A stretch of 64,000 nucleotides of DNA from Haematococcus lacustris (Eukaryota; Chlorophyta; Chlorophyceae; Chlamydomonadales; Haematococcaceae): contig JASKMD010000005.1 of NCBI GenBank assembly GCA_030144725.1, positions 3,289,596-3,353,595 of the forward strand, in the 5' to 3' direction. The notes beneath the pieces were generated by a model. It searched no databases. It saw only the letters and a list, made by a program, of their open reading frames with translations, and was not told where the DNA came from. Shown here piece by piece: positions 1 to 8,659 of the stretch. The position numbers and the translations under genes were made by a program. Position 1 is the stretch's first letter. Each line of letters begins with the position of its first letter.

Positions 1-1360
1 GGGGGCAGGCAGGGGCAGGTGGGCGAGCAGGGGCCAGGGGGTGGGCTGGGGGAAGGTGGCGGGCAAGGACAGCAGCAGGGCTGGCGGGAGCAAGGTGGGG
101 AGCAGGAGCCGGAGGTGGTCATCCCAGCTGTCCGAGCGGGGGTGCCAGTCCGCCACCTGGGGGCCCCTCTTTGGGGCGGCATCCTACGCTGCCACCAGCG
201 AGGCCGCCTTCGGTGGGGCAACGGCGGCCATGATGGCAGCCTCCCTCCCTTGGCGGCCCCAAGGCCCCAACCTCCTGGGGCGGGTGCAGGTGGCACAGCA
301 ATGCCTGGCCTCCAAGTCCATCTACCAAATGGCTTTCGTGCAACCCTCCGCTCCTCTGGCGCAAGCCATGGCCTTGGCTGTCAACCGCTTTGTGGCAGCC
401 TCAGACCTGCCCCAGGAGCGCAGCCCAACAGCAGCCGCCTCTACCCTAGCAAGGCCATCTGTGTGATGCCCCAGGGGGAGGGAGGGGTGGGGCTTCCCCA
501 CCTGGGGGTCACCAGCACGGCCATGCTGGCGAAGATGCTGGCCCAGCTCTGGTCGCCCCGGGTTCGTCCCTGGCAGCCTCTGACCCACAGCCCGCTGGCA
601 GACCCCTCCCACGGCCTCAGCACACGGGTCATCACCGACCCCACCGCCCCCCCCTCGCGAGGCATCAGCCCGCGGCTGCAAGCTCATGTGGCGGCCCTGG
701 CTGAGCTCAAGCTGTTCCGTGCGGGGCCCCCCGCTAGCCAATGCTTCTTCTCGGTGATGGCGGAGCCGCTGTGGTACAACGCGCAACTTCGCATGAACCC
801 AGCAGCAAGGGAGGCAGCAACTGAGCAGGGTTGGACCCACGTCCGCCTCGTGAGGGAGGCACAGCGCAGCCCGCAGCTGGAGGGGGAGGCCCGCTGGGCT
901 GCCGACGTGGTCAGGGCTTGCCTCCCCGAGCCCTGGCAGTGCATGGTGGACCGCTTGCAGCCTCCACAACCGGAGTGGGAGTGCCTGAGGGTTGGGCCGA
1001 GGGTGGGGTTTGTGATGCGGCGCACCCCCATGCTCCAGCCCTCCCACTGGGTGGGCCCCAACGGCCGCCTCTACCCCCTAGACCCCACAAGGCAGGGGCC
1101 CCTAGGGGCTTTCTGGGCGGAGGGAGGGGCGGCCTGGGAGCCAGCTGCGGTGGCCCGGCTCAACAAGCCCAGCTACAGGCTCACCCCGGAGGAGCGAGCC
1201 ACCCACCTCCGCCCTCTACCCGCCCAACATCACGTGGCGCAGGAGCAGGCTCAGGGGCAGGAGCAAGGATGGGCCAGTGCAGTTGGCCGGGGGGGGGGGG
1301 GCGGACTAGGGGGCGGGGCGGGGGCAGGGGGAGAGGGCGTGGAGGAGGTGGAGGGCGTTG
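1..1360 (+). pseudogene. LINE reverse transcriptase C-terminal fragment (broken)
   Basis: Degenerate C-terminal part of a non-LTR retrotransposon polyprotein. Frame 2 (about 100-440) reads like the RT thumb region, including GRVQVAQQCLASKSIYQMAF. The reading then passes to frame 1 (about 430-1250), with GGVGLPHL, AKMLAQLWSPRVRPW and AEPLWYN, all of the type seen in green-algal LINE polyproteins. The frame change near 430-470 makes this a pseudogene. It stops exactly at the chromovirus target site and similar coding resumes after the 3' LTR at 7878, so the LTR element inserted into an existing LINE. The window starts inside it, so its 5' end is not visible. Family assignment is by motif appearance only. 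Confidence 0.6.
1356..1360 (+). repeat. Target-site duplication CGTTG (left copy)
   Basis: The five bases before the 5' LTR are repeated directly after the 3' LTR at 7878-7882. Five base pairs is usual for Ty3/gypsy integrases. Confidence 0.9.
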
Positions 1361-1590
1361 TGTGACGGTGCGCTTATGCGTATCCGTAAACCACACTTTA
1401 GCAGAGTGACTGAGGAGGTCAATGGTGGGCTGCTACCAGCTCACCATTCGGGTTCGACTCCCGAGGGTCCCGTTCTAAACCTGGGCTCAGTTGCTGTGCG
1501 AGAGTGTGGATAGTAGGAAGTGCGCTGGACATTTCTAAGTGGACATGCCGCTCACACTGTAAGATTAAAGGCAGCGGCTGCGCCGTGACA
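1361..1590 (+). repeat. 5' LTR (230 bp)
   Basis: Begins TGTGACGGTG and ends GCCGTGACA; it matches 7648-7877 over the full length. It contains a T-arm-like hairpin at 1448-1464 whose loop region is a perfect pol III B-box consensus (GGTTCGACTCC, 1451-1461), followed by GTTCTAAACC. Confidence 0.95.
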
Positions 1591-1592
1591 AA

Positions 1593-1606
1593 TGGTTTCC
1601 GACCGA
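1593..1606 (+). other. Primer-binding site
   Basis: Two bases after the 5' LTR lies TGGTTTCCGACCGA. TGG pairs with a tRNA 3' CCA end, so the primer tRNA should end TCGGTCGGAAACCA. The same 14-mer sits next to the two minus-strand LTRs at 8441-8455 and 8875-8889. The tRNA species was not identified. Confidence 0.75.
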
Positions 1607-1621
1607 CGTCGGTACAGCAAC

Positions 1622-3148
1622 ATGACAGACAATCCAGGCAATGGCGGGCCACCCGCCGGAGCCGACCCACCTGCTAACACTCCTTCAGAGCCCGACATGC
1701 TAGATAAGCTCCTGGAGGCTGCCCGGACTAATCCGCAGCTGCGTGCGAAGTTCAACGCCGTGGTTGAGACTTTCTCAGGTGGCTCTAAAGCCCCTGATGA
1801 CCATCCCAATGACGATAACCCAGAGGATACCCCTGGTGGCCATATGGAAGAAGGCGAGATGGACGAGCAACGTCCTCGCTACACCGGAATGGACGAAGAC
1901 TACATCCTCGAGCTGGAGGCGCAGCAGCTGCAGATTCAGGCCGAGAATGAAGCTCTCCGCCAAGCGCTGTCTACCATTACCTCTCAGGTGAAGTCTCGAC
2001 CTCCTCCACCTCGCAGGGTAGATCCAGCAGGCAGGGCAGGTGCCCCTGCGTCTGGACAGCCTGGTGCAGGTGCTGCAGGGCCAGATCGAGGCGCCCCTAC
2101 GGGTCCTTCTCCTCTTTCCCTGCCGTTTCCCTTATCCTTGGGCTCCAGGTCTATACCTGGCCCAGATAAGTGGACTGATGCGTGCAGCAACACTCATCGC
2201 AGAGCCTTAGCGTTCTGCGACGATCTTGAGCGTCACTGTGAACGCTACCGCCTTGATGTTGCATCCACGCTGCCTGCTTTCTTGACTGGCGCAGCTCGCA
2301 ACACTTGGTATCCATCCATCAAGGAGTCCTTTGCTGCCTTGTATGCTGATGTGCCTGATTGGCCTTACCTGCGTGCCGCCTTCTGCGAGTACACAGGAGA
2401 CGACCTGCGTGACGACTGTAATGTCGCCCGGACTAAGTTGCTTGATGGTGCCATCAAGATGTCTGCAGGAATGCTCCTGGGCCAATACATCACTGAATTC
2501 AGGAACAACCTGCTGTTTGCAGGAAATGACAGCATGTGTCAGCCTTTGCTGGCCATGGTGTTCACCAGGGGACTCAGCTCTGCTTTACAGCCTGCTGTGC
2601 TCAAGGACCTGGCTGCTTTTAAGAACCCCACACTGTCTCAGGCTATGGAGGCTGCTAAGCAGGCTCAGCGTAATGTGGTCATGCTGTCCACCACCACACC
2701 TTCTAAGGGTGCTGGTACCTCTGGTGTTCATGCTGTGCAGGCGTCAAGTGCCCTGGGAAGGGAGGCCCACCCCGGCAGGCGTGGCAATAAGCCCCCTGAT
2801 TCTGGTGGTGCTGGCAAGAGGCCCAGACATGATGAGCAGTGGTCCAAGAAACCCCTGTTGCCTGGGCAATACTGCTTCAAGTGCAACCATCCCGGCCACC
2901 TGACCAACCACCCCTGCCCCTTCCGCCACTTCACTGCTGCTGAGGCCCGGCGCAGGTCTGGGTATCCTCACCCACCTGAGGGTGCCAAGAAGCCTGGCCA
3001 AGCCAAGTCCAAGCCCCCTTCTGAGTCTGGTGCTTCTGAGTCAGACCAGGAGCCTGAGCCCCAGCCCCCAGCCAAGGCTGCTAAGCCTAGGAACCAGGGC
3101 ATGCGCCGTGGTCATCAGGACCGTGGCCGTATCCAGGCCAACCGTTAG
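1622..3148 (+). CDS. gag: Gag polyprotein of the chromovirus
   Basis: Capsid/nucleocapsid precursor. An ATG at 1592 overlaps the primer-binding site, so the in-frame ATG at 1622 is preferred (about 508 aa). The N-terminal third is Pro/Gly/Asp-rich with a short Glu/Gln-rich helix near 1905-1960. The central part (about 2160-2670) has the helical capsid-like pattern of retrotransposon gag, with conserved Trp and Tyr and the segment LLGQYITEFRNNLLFAG. The C-terminal region has one zinc knuckle near 2872-2916 spaced C-X2-C-X4-H-X5-C, one residue longer than the canonical knuckle, then a basic tail. The frame ends with TAG at 3146-3148 but continues open in the same frame into the protease, so Gag-Pol could be made by stop readthrough. 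Alternatively the TAG is a mutation of this copy. Confidence 0.88.
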   Translation: MTDNPGNGGPPAGADPPANTPSEPDMLDKLLEAARTNPQLRAKFNAVVETFSGGSKAPDDHPNDDNPEDTPGGHMEEGEMDEQRPRYTGMDEDYILELEAQQLQIQAENEALRQALSTITSQVKSRPPPPRRVDPAGRAGAPASGQPGAGAAGPDRGAPTGPSPLSLPFPLSLGSRSIPGPDKWTDACSNTHRRALAFCDDLERHCERYRLDVASTLPAFLTGAARNTWYPSIKESFAALYADVPDWPYLRAAFCEYTGDDLRDDCNVARTKLLDGAIKMSAGMLLGQYITEFRNNLLFAGNDSMCQPLLAMVFTRGLSSALQPAVLKDLAAFKNPTLSQAMEAAKQAQRNVVMLSTTTPSKGAGTSGVHAVQASSALGREAHPGRRGNKPPDSGGAGKRPRHDEQWSKKPLLPGQYCFKCNHPGHLTNHPCPFRHFTAAEARRRSGYPHPPEGAKKPGQAKSKPPSESGASESDQEPEPQPPAKAAKPRNQGMRRGHQDRGRIQANR

Positions 3149-3799
3149 GGTGTTGCCCAGCCAGCCAGCCAGGACTGTGCTGTGGTACAATCTGATCAAC
3201 TGTTATCTGATGATGCTGTTGTAGGAGCTAAGAGTGTGAGTGTGCCTGTGGCCAACTCAACAACAGTTCCTTTGCTTGCCTGCCCTGTGGATCCTTTGCC
3301 TGCCCTGTCAGCAAGACAGTCCTGTCCTGCTTTGAATGCCGTGCCATGTAAGACTGCTGCCCCCTCTGTGGCTCAGCATCAACAGGCACATGTGCTGGGC
3401 ATGGTGGGACGTGATGGCAATGTGAGATTCAGATTTGCTGGCACCCTAGACCGTCAGCATGCATGCTTCTGTCTTGCTGATGGTGGCGCTGATGATTCAT
3501 TCATCAGTGATTCGTTTGTGTCTACACACAAATTGAGACTCTATGAGTACCCTGTGGCACTTCGTTATGAGGTTGCTAATAATCAGTCAGTGTACTGTAC
3601 ACAGTATGTGAAAGTGCACTTGTCCATCCAACAGTTTAGCTGCTTCTGCACCTTGACTGTGATGCCAGAGCTGGTACATGAATATGACATCCTGCTTGGT
3701 GCTGACTGGCTGACTGTGCAGGGGGCTTTGCTTGACTATGTCGACAAGTCCCTCACCCTGCGTACCCCTAAGGGCCAGCCTACTCTTCTACCTTCAGCG
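3149..3799 (+). CDS. pol: Retroviral-type aspartic protease region of pol
   Basis: Open in the same frame as gag after the TAG stop, with no ATG of its own, as expected for a Gag-Pol readthrough product. The aspartic protease core is visible: the active-site segment reads ADGGADDSFIS (aspartate near 3479), a DGGA variant of the usual D-T/S-G-A, and the second signature ILLGADWL follows near 3690-3715. The protein matures the polyprotein. At 3800 the frame runs into a MITE; the continuation of pol starts at 4147 on the far side. Confidence 0.8.
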
Positions 3800-3800
3800 G

Positions 3801-4145
3801 CACTCCTACAATTTAGTCCCTGCGTTATTCCCTGCGTTCTACCGACCTTGTCCGATCGGGCTGAAATTTTGATAGATGGTAGTTTGCAGAAAATAAAACA
3901 TATTTTTCAGAAAAAGTATTTTGAAAAAATCAAAGGCGGCTGCGCTGCGGCCCTGGGGCGTAGGTGCAGGGATGAGTGCAGGGATAGGTTGCGGGCCACA
4001 GCGCAGCAGCTCTTGGATTTTTCCAAATATTTTTCTCGAAATATATGATTTATTTTCTGAAAACTGCCATCTATCAAATTTTCAGCCCCATCGGACAAGG
4101 TCGGTAGAACGCAGGGATAAACGCAGGGACTAAATTGTAGGAGTG
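3801..4145. mobile_element. MITE (345 bp, long terminal inverted repeats)
   Basis: AT-richer insert whose two ends are near-perfect inverted copies over roughly 130 bp. Both termini read CACTCCTACAATTTAGTCCC inward and include a tandem TCCCTGCGTT motif. The middle is about 80 bp of GC-rich unique DNA and nothing codes for a transposase, so the element is non-autonomous. It is flanked by GG (3799-3800 and 4146-4147). Removing the element plus one GG joins the protease and RT frames exactly, which supports a 2-bp target duplication. The superfamily is not certain. Confidence 0.85.
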
Positions 4146-4146
4146 G

Positions 4147-5898
4147 GTAAGCAAGAAGGGGTCAGTTAATTGTACAGTTGAGTCTCAACAAACTGTAAAA
4201 CCTGTAAAAGAAGCTTATGCTATTCCTTCTGACTTCCTGATGCCTGGCACAGGGGTGGTATCTACCCCCCTGTCTGCTAAAACGGCGGCTAAGTGGCTCA
4301 AAGAAGGAGGCACAGGTGTGGTTGCATTGGTCTCTTATGAGAACCTGCAAGACCCACCTGGTGTTCCCCCTGAGCAGGCGGCACAATTAAAGAGCCTCCT
4401 TATGGAGTTCTCTGATGTGTTTGAGCCTATCACTGGGTTGCCTCCTGCACGTGATGTAGGACATTCTATACCCCTGCAGGATGGTGCTAAACCTCCTGCC
4501 AGGCCCAGTTATAGGATGAGTCAGCCTGAACAGGAAGAAGTTAAGAAACAGGTTACTGACATGTTGTCCAAAGGGCTGATAGAGCCTAGCTCCTCCCCAT
4601 TTGCAGCACCAGTTCTTTTTGTAAAAAAGAAGTCAGGAGAGCTACGCATGTGCGTAGACTACCGCCAGCTAAACAAGCTCACAATACGTGATCAATACCC
4701 CCTACCCAGAATTGATGATCTTTTTGACAAACTGTCAGGTATGACTGTATTTTCCTCCCTGGATCTCCAGGCTGGGTATCATCAAATCAGAATACCTGAC
4801 GAAGATATTCCTAAAACTGCGTTTAGGACGCCCATGGGACACTATCAGTATAAAGTGTTATGCTTTGGTTTAACCAATGCTCCCGCTACATTTCAACGGG
4901 CAATGAACCAGGCCTTTGCCACGGTGATTGACCGGTGTGCTCTGGTATATCTTGATGACATTCTAATCATGTCCAAGTCTATCCAGGAACACCTGTCACA
5001 CCTTCGTGAAATATTCAGTTTGCTAAGACAGCATAAGTATTTTGCTAAATTATCCAAATGTGAATTTATGAAAGAGTCTCTACCTTTCCTGGGGCACATC
5101 ATCTCTAAAGATGGTGTTGCTGTAGACCCCAGCAAGGTGGCTGCAATCAAAGACTGGCCTGTTCCTACGAACCTGACAGCCCTGCAGTCATTCCTTGGCA
5201 TGGCTAATTATATACGTAAATTTGTGCGTAATTTTAGTTCCATTGCTGTTCCACTTACAAATTTAACTGGCCCTGAAGGCAAAACATTCAACTGGGCACA
5301 ATGGCCTAAACCCCAGCTTGATGCTTTCAACGCTCTAAAGCAGGCTATTATTAAGGTGCCTATGCTCCGGTTGCCTGATATAACCAAGCCCTTTGAAGTC
5401 TACTGTGACGCCTCACTACTAGGTGTTGGCGCAGTATTGACGCAGGCTGGTTATCCCCTGGCATATTACTCACGTAAGCTGTCAAAAGCTGAAATGAATT
5501 ATACCACTGGGGAACAGGAAACTTTGGCCATTATTGCTGCGTGTACACAGTGGCGGTGCTACCTTGAAGGTGTACCATTTACCCTGTTTACTGATCACCG
5601 CCCTCTAGAGGCCCTACCTACGCAGTCTACACTGTCCCGTAGGCAGAGCCGTTGGTTGGAGTTCTTATCCCGATTTAATTACACCATTAAATACCTACCT
5701 GGCAACACTAATCCTGCCGATCCACTTTCACGTATTCCAGTAACTTCAGCGACGGCTAAGACTGATACTGACAAAATCCTGGTGACGACCAGGCAGCAGA
5801 AGCGGAGATTACAGGAGGGGGAGGACGTCGGTGCGGGTACACCATTGCAGCGGCAGCGGGGGCAGCGAACAGCAGCCTGCCGCTGGATCAGACCCTGA
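4147..5898 (+). CDS. pol: Reverse transcriptase-RNase H region of pol
   Basis: Open from just after the MITE; the first ATG is at 4240. The RT domain shows the Ty3/gypsy set: LRMCVDYRQLN, FSSLDLQAGYHQI, FRTPMGHYQYKVLCFGL and the catalytic YLDD (Y codon 4948-4950), then FLGHIIS. RNase H follows with FEVYCDASLLGVGAVL, the ETLA stretch and FTDHRPLEAL. The frame ends at TGA 5896-5898 after a tail unlike other elements, because integrase continues in another frame that opens at 5786. Codon use is more AT-rich than in the surrounding host genes. It copies the element RNA into DNA in virus-like particles. Confidence 0.93.
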   Translation, partial: VSKKGSVNCTVESQQTVKPVKEAYAIPSDFLMPGTGVVSTPLSAKTAAKWLKEGGTGVVALVSYENLQDPPGVPPEQAAQLKSLLMEFSDVFEPITGLPPARDVGHSIPLQDGAKPPARPSYRMSQPEQEEVKKQVTDMLSKGLIEPSSSPFAAPVLFVKKKSGELRMCVDYRQLNKLTIRDQYPLPRIDDLFDKLSGMTVFSSLDLQAGYHQIRIPDEDIPKTAFRTPMGHYQYKVLCFGLTNAPATFQRAMNQAFATVIDRCALVYLDDILIMSKSIQEHLSHLREIFSLLRQHKYFAKLSKCEFMKESLPFLGHIISKDGVAVDPSKVAAIKDWPVPTNLTALQSFLGMANYIRKFVRNFSSIAVPLTNLTGPEGKTFNWAQWPKPQLDAFNALKQAIIKVPMLRLPDITKPFEVYCDASLLGVGAVLTQAGYPLAYYSRKLSKAEMNYTTGEQETLAIIAACTQWRCYLEGVPFTLFTDHRPLEALPTQSTLSRRQSRWLEFLSRFNYTIKYLPGNTNPADPLSRIPVTSATAKTDTDKILVTTRQQKRRLQEGEDVGAGTPLQRQRGQRTAACRWIRP

Positions 5899-7438
5899 CC
5901 ATGATGCTGACTCTGATGATGCTCTAAAGCCATCAGAGCCTAAGCGGTTAAGGTGGGCTGACCCGGTCTCCAATGACTGTGAGCCACAGGTCCCTGAGTG
6001 TCCTGGTCACCCTTCTCAGGTCACAGACTGGCTAGTTAGTGCCTATAGCACTGACCCCGCCTTTGCTGAGCCGAATGAGGAGTGGGAAATGACCCAGGAG
6101 GGACTGTGGCGACACCTTGATAAGGGTACTATTATGGTTCCTAATGATATCCAGCTACGAGAGCATATCTTGCACGAAATGCATGATGCTAAGTATGCTG
6201 GCCATGTGGGCATCACCAAAACCCTTGAACGTGTGCGTAGGGTGTTCCGGTGGAAAACCATGCGTGCTGACGTTAGACACTATGTGACTAACTGTGATGC
6301 ATGCCAACGCAATAAAGCGTCACGCCAGGTACCTGGTGGGCTGCTAAATCCCTTGTCTATACCTGGGTACCGCTGGGAATCTGTCACCATGGATTTGGTG
6401 GTTAAGCTTCCAGTCGGTGTGCATGGCTATGATTCTATCTGTGTGGTTGTGGATCGTCTATCAAAGATGGTTCACCTAATTCCATGCATTGAAGCCATGG
6501 ATGCTAAGGAATTTGCCGAATTATATATTGACCATGTATTTAAATACCATGGCCTTTCTAAAGTAACCATTTCTGATCGTGGTGCTACCTTTAACAACCA
6601 GTTCTGGATTGAGGTCAGAAAGCTGATCGGCGTAGACCCTGCTTTCAGCACCGCGTACCATCCCCAGTCAGATGGTCAGACTGAGCGTACAAACCAAATT
6701 GTGGAAGAAATGCTTAGGCATTATATCCTACCTACCCAAGAAGATTGGCCTAGGCATTTAGCCTTTGCCGAGTTTGCTATTAATAATTCATGGCAAGAGT
6801 CTATTCAGTCCACACCATTCCTGGTGAACTATGGACAGTCACCCATTACACCTGTGCTGCATAAGCTGCCCAGGCCGTGCCTATCTCCCTCCGCTGAGAG
6901 CTTCGCCAAGATGTGGGAGCATGAGGTAAAGCATGCTCAGGAGTGCATGAGGGTGGCTCAGGACCGCCAACAAAGGTATGCGAATAAGCGTAGGCGTGAT
7001 GTCACGTTCAGCGTAGGTGACAGCGTCCTGCTGAGCACCAAGAACCTGCGCAATGCACCTGGCAGGGCACGTAAGTTCCTGCCTAGGTATGTAGGACCTT
7101 TCAAGGTCACAGGCAAGCTAGGTGAGGCTGCCTATCGGTTGGAGTTACCTCCCACCATGAGCAGGTTACATCCTGTGTTCCATGTGTCACTCCTTAAGAA
7201 GTACACTGGCAGCCAGGGGTTTCACCCCCCTCCTGTGATGGAATGGCTGGAGGATGCGCCCCACTATGAGGTGCATAGCTTGTTGAGCCACAGGCAGGTA
7301 CGCTTCAAGAAGCGCATGGAGTACCTGGTCAAGTGGACAGGCTACGATGATACCTACAACACTTGGGAGCCAGAGGCTATGCTGGCTGGTGCTCCCCAGA
7401 TCTTGTCTAGGTACAAGGCTGTGCATAACCTGCCTTGA
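5786..7438 (+). CDS. pol: Integrase with C-terminal chromodomain
   Basis: The frame opens after a TGA at 5783-5785 and has no early ATG, so it must be reached by a shift from the RT-RNase H frame within 5786-5898, or this copy has a 1-base indel (a G5 run lies at 5817-5821). An acidic linker is followed by the HHCC zinc domain (H and H near 6170-6205, CDAC near 6295-6306). The DDE core has MDLVVKLP, ISDRGATF and SDGQTERTN. A GPF module (RYVGPFKVTGKLGEAAYRL) and a chromodomain (about 7264-7405, with EYLVKWTGYDDTYNTWEP) complete it. Chromodomains of this type are thought to direct insertion to particular chromatin. Confidence 0.93.
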   Translation, partial: RPGSRSGDYRRGRTSVRVHHCSGSGGSEQQPAAGSDPDHDADSDDALKPSEPKRLRWADPVSNDCEPQVPECPGHPSQVTDWLVSAYSTDPAFAEPNEEWEMTQEGLWRHLDKGTIMVPNDIQLREHILHEMHDAKYAGHVGITKTLERVRRVFRWKTMRADVRHYVTNCDACQRNKASRQVPGGLLNPLSIPGYRWESVTMDLVVKLPVGVHGYDSICVVVDRLSKMVHLIPCIEAMDAKEFAELYIDHVFKYHGLSKVTISDRGATFNNQFWIEVRKLIGVDPAFSTAYHPQSDGQTERTNQIVEEMLRHYILPTQEDWPRHLAFAEFAINNSWQESIQSTPFLVNYGQSPITPVLHKLPRPCLSPSAESFAKMWEHEVKHAQECMRVAQDRQQRYANKRRRDVTFSVGDSVLLSTKNLRNAPGRARKFLPRYVGPFKVTGKLGEAAYRLELPPTMSRLHPVFHVSLLKKYTGSQGFHPPPVMEWLEDAPHYEVHSLLSHRQVRFKKRMEYLVKWTGYDDTYNTWEPEAMLAGAPQILSRYKAVHNLP

Positions 7439-7633
7439 TGTTAGAATGTCTCAGTGACCTTTGTCACCTGGCCTGGTCCTATGACCATGGTCCCATGCGG
7501 CACCTTATGGTGATGCATGTGTTTCTGTGGGTGGCTGGTACCTTATGGGTCAGCCTGTATGTCAGTGGTCTCTATAGACTGCGAGTCTCGGTGCTCTGGG
7601 CTATCCCAGGTACCTTGGCGGAACGGATCTCTT
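7439..7633 (+). other. Untranslated 3' segment of the chromovirus
   Basis: About 195 bp between the integrase stop and the polypurine tract. A 66-codon open frame here shows no recognisable domain and is not called. Confidence 0.6.
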
Positions 7634-7647
7634 AAGAGGGGGAGGAA
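7634..7647 (+). other. Polypurine tract
   Basis: AAGAGGGGGAGGAA lies immediately before the 3' LTR, the expected place for the plus-strand DNA primer. Confidence 0.85.
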
Positions 7648-7877
7648 TGTGACGGTGCGCTTATGCGTATCCGTAAACCACACTTTAGCAGAGTGACTGA
7701 GGAGGTCAATGGTGGGCTGCTACCAGCTCACCATTCGGGTTCGACTCCCGAGGGTCCCGTTCTAAACCTGGGCTCAGTTGCTGTGCGAGAGTGTGGATAG
7801 TAGGAAGTGCGCTGGACATTTCTAAGTGGACATGCCGCTCACACTGTAAGATTAAAGGCAGCGGCTGCGCCGTGACA
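7648..7877 (+). repeat. 3' LTR (230 bp)
   Basis: Full-length match to 1361-1590, with the T-arm-like hairpin at 7735-7751. It is followed by the second CGTTG at 7878-7882. Confidence 0.95.
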
Positions 7878-8225
7878 CGTTGGGGAGCAGGGGGCGGGGC
7901 GGGAGGGCGGGCTGCCGACGCAGCTGAGGAGAGGCCTGGCACCTGGCCTAAGGAGGAGTGGCTCTTGGGCCCCTGGGCTCACCTGCAGCTGACCCTCAGG
8001 TGTGGGGCATGGGTAGCACCACCCTGCTGGACTTCTCTGTTAAGCATGCCAGGGTGCGCCTCCACCAGCTCCAGTGCGTCAGTGCCGACCCCCTCTACCC
8101 ACCCAGTTGGGGCTTGTGGCCTGCGCTGTGGGATGTGCGCCCCCCCCGGGCAGCGGGCGAACCGGAGGTGGCAGCGGTGGCTGATGAAGCCCTGAGGGAG
8201 CTGGAGCTCAAGTGGGAGGCCAGCG
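7878..8225 (+). pseudogene. LINE C-terminal fragment, continuation across the insertion
   Basis: After the right target duplication the GC-rich coding-like sequence of the interrupted LINE resumes. A frame at about 7958-8225 reads VWGMGSTTLLDFSVKHARVRL and then ends in DEALRELELKWEAS. The right edge is approximate; around 8190-8230 the sequence passes into the 5' part of a minus-strand LTR element. No complete open frame remains. Confidence 0.5.
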
Positions 8226-8659
8226 CGCACCGAGTTGGGGCCGTCGGCGGGCCGCAGACCAGTGATCTTCTCGATGTCCGCAAAACCAGGGGTCATGGTA
8301 GGAACGGGAGGCTTATTGGCATTAGGTGCCGTGCCAGTAGTTGGCGCCCCAGGAGCGGGACGCTCCCGTCGTTCATCTCCTCCTGGCGGCGGCTCCTCAT
8401 TGGCAGTCATTTGCTCAGGGAGAAAGTGGCGTTAAGCAACATCGGTCGGAAACCAAAATGAAGCGTGCTAAGGCATAGGCGGGGGGCTGTGCAGAGGGTG
8501 GGGGGGTGTCGCGTGCTAAGGCACACCGCCGACAACCGATAACTACCTTCTTTCCCACAGCATGACACGGCCAGGGTTTAGAACGTTCCCCCGAGGAGTC
8601 GAACCTCTGAAGCAGGTGTGCACGAAGGCCCACCCGCCCCTTTCGCCCACCATGTCACA
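8226..8659 (-). mobile_element. Truncated LTR retroelement 2: LTR, PBS and 5' gag
   Basis: On the minus strand: a 201-bp LTR (8659 down to 8459, TGTGACATGG...CACGCTTCA), three bases, a PBS at 8455-8441 (TGGTTTCCGACCGAT), then an ATG at 8410 opening a gag-like N terminus (MTANEEPPPGGDERRERPAP) that is lost near 8225. The LTR holds a T-arm-like hairpin at 8593-8607 and the downstream GTTCTAAACC also found in the chromovirus LTR. The other end and second LTR are absent. Confidence 0.7.
8459..8659 (-). repeat. LTR of element 2 (201 bp)
   Basis: TG...CA boundaries, with the PBS three bases beyond the 3' end. It differs in sequence from the chromovirus LTR except for the TGTGAC start and the hairpin/GTTCTAAACC block. 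Confidence 0.72.

Larger units (their letters stand above)
1361..7877 (+). mobile_element. Ty3/gypsy chromovirus LTR retrotransposon, nearly complete
   Basis: A 6517-bp element in the order 5' LTR, PBS, gag, protease, RT, RNase H, integrase, chromodomain, polypurine tract, 3' LTR. The two 230-bp LTRs (TG...CA) look identical base for base, and the element is flanked by the 5-bp target duplication CGTTG (1356-1360 and 7878-7882). Both indicate recent insertion. Three features interrupt a single polyprotein: an in-frame TAG after gag (3146-3148), a 345-bp MITE at 3801-4145, and a frame change between RNase H and integrase at 5786-5898. Chromodomain-bearing integrase places it in the chromovirus branch of Metaviridae. 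It is a genomic transposon of the alga. Confidence 0.95.

Noticed and set aside
1441..1480. A tRNA gene in the LTR (perfect B box)
   Set aside because: Only the T-arm is present; no D-arm, anticodon arm or acceptor stem can be folded around it.
7435..7635. Small ORF after integrase as an env-like gene
   Set aside because: 66 codons, no signal peptide or membrane pattern of an envelope protein; it lies in the normal 3' untranslated segment.
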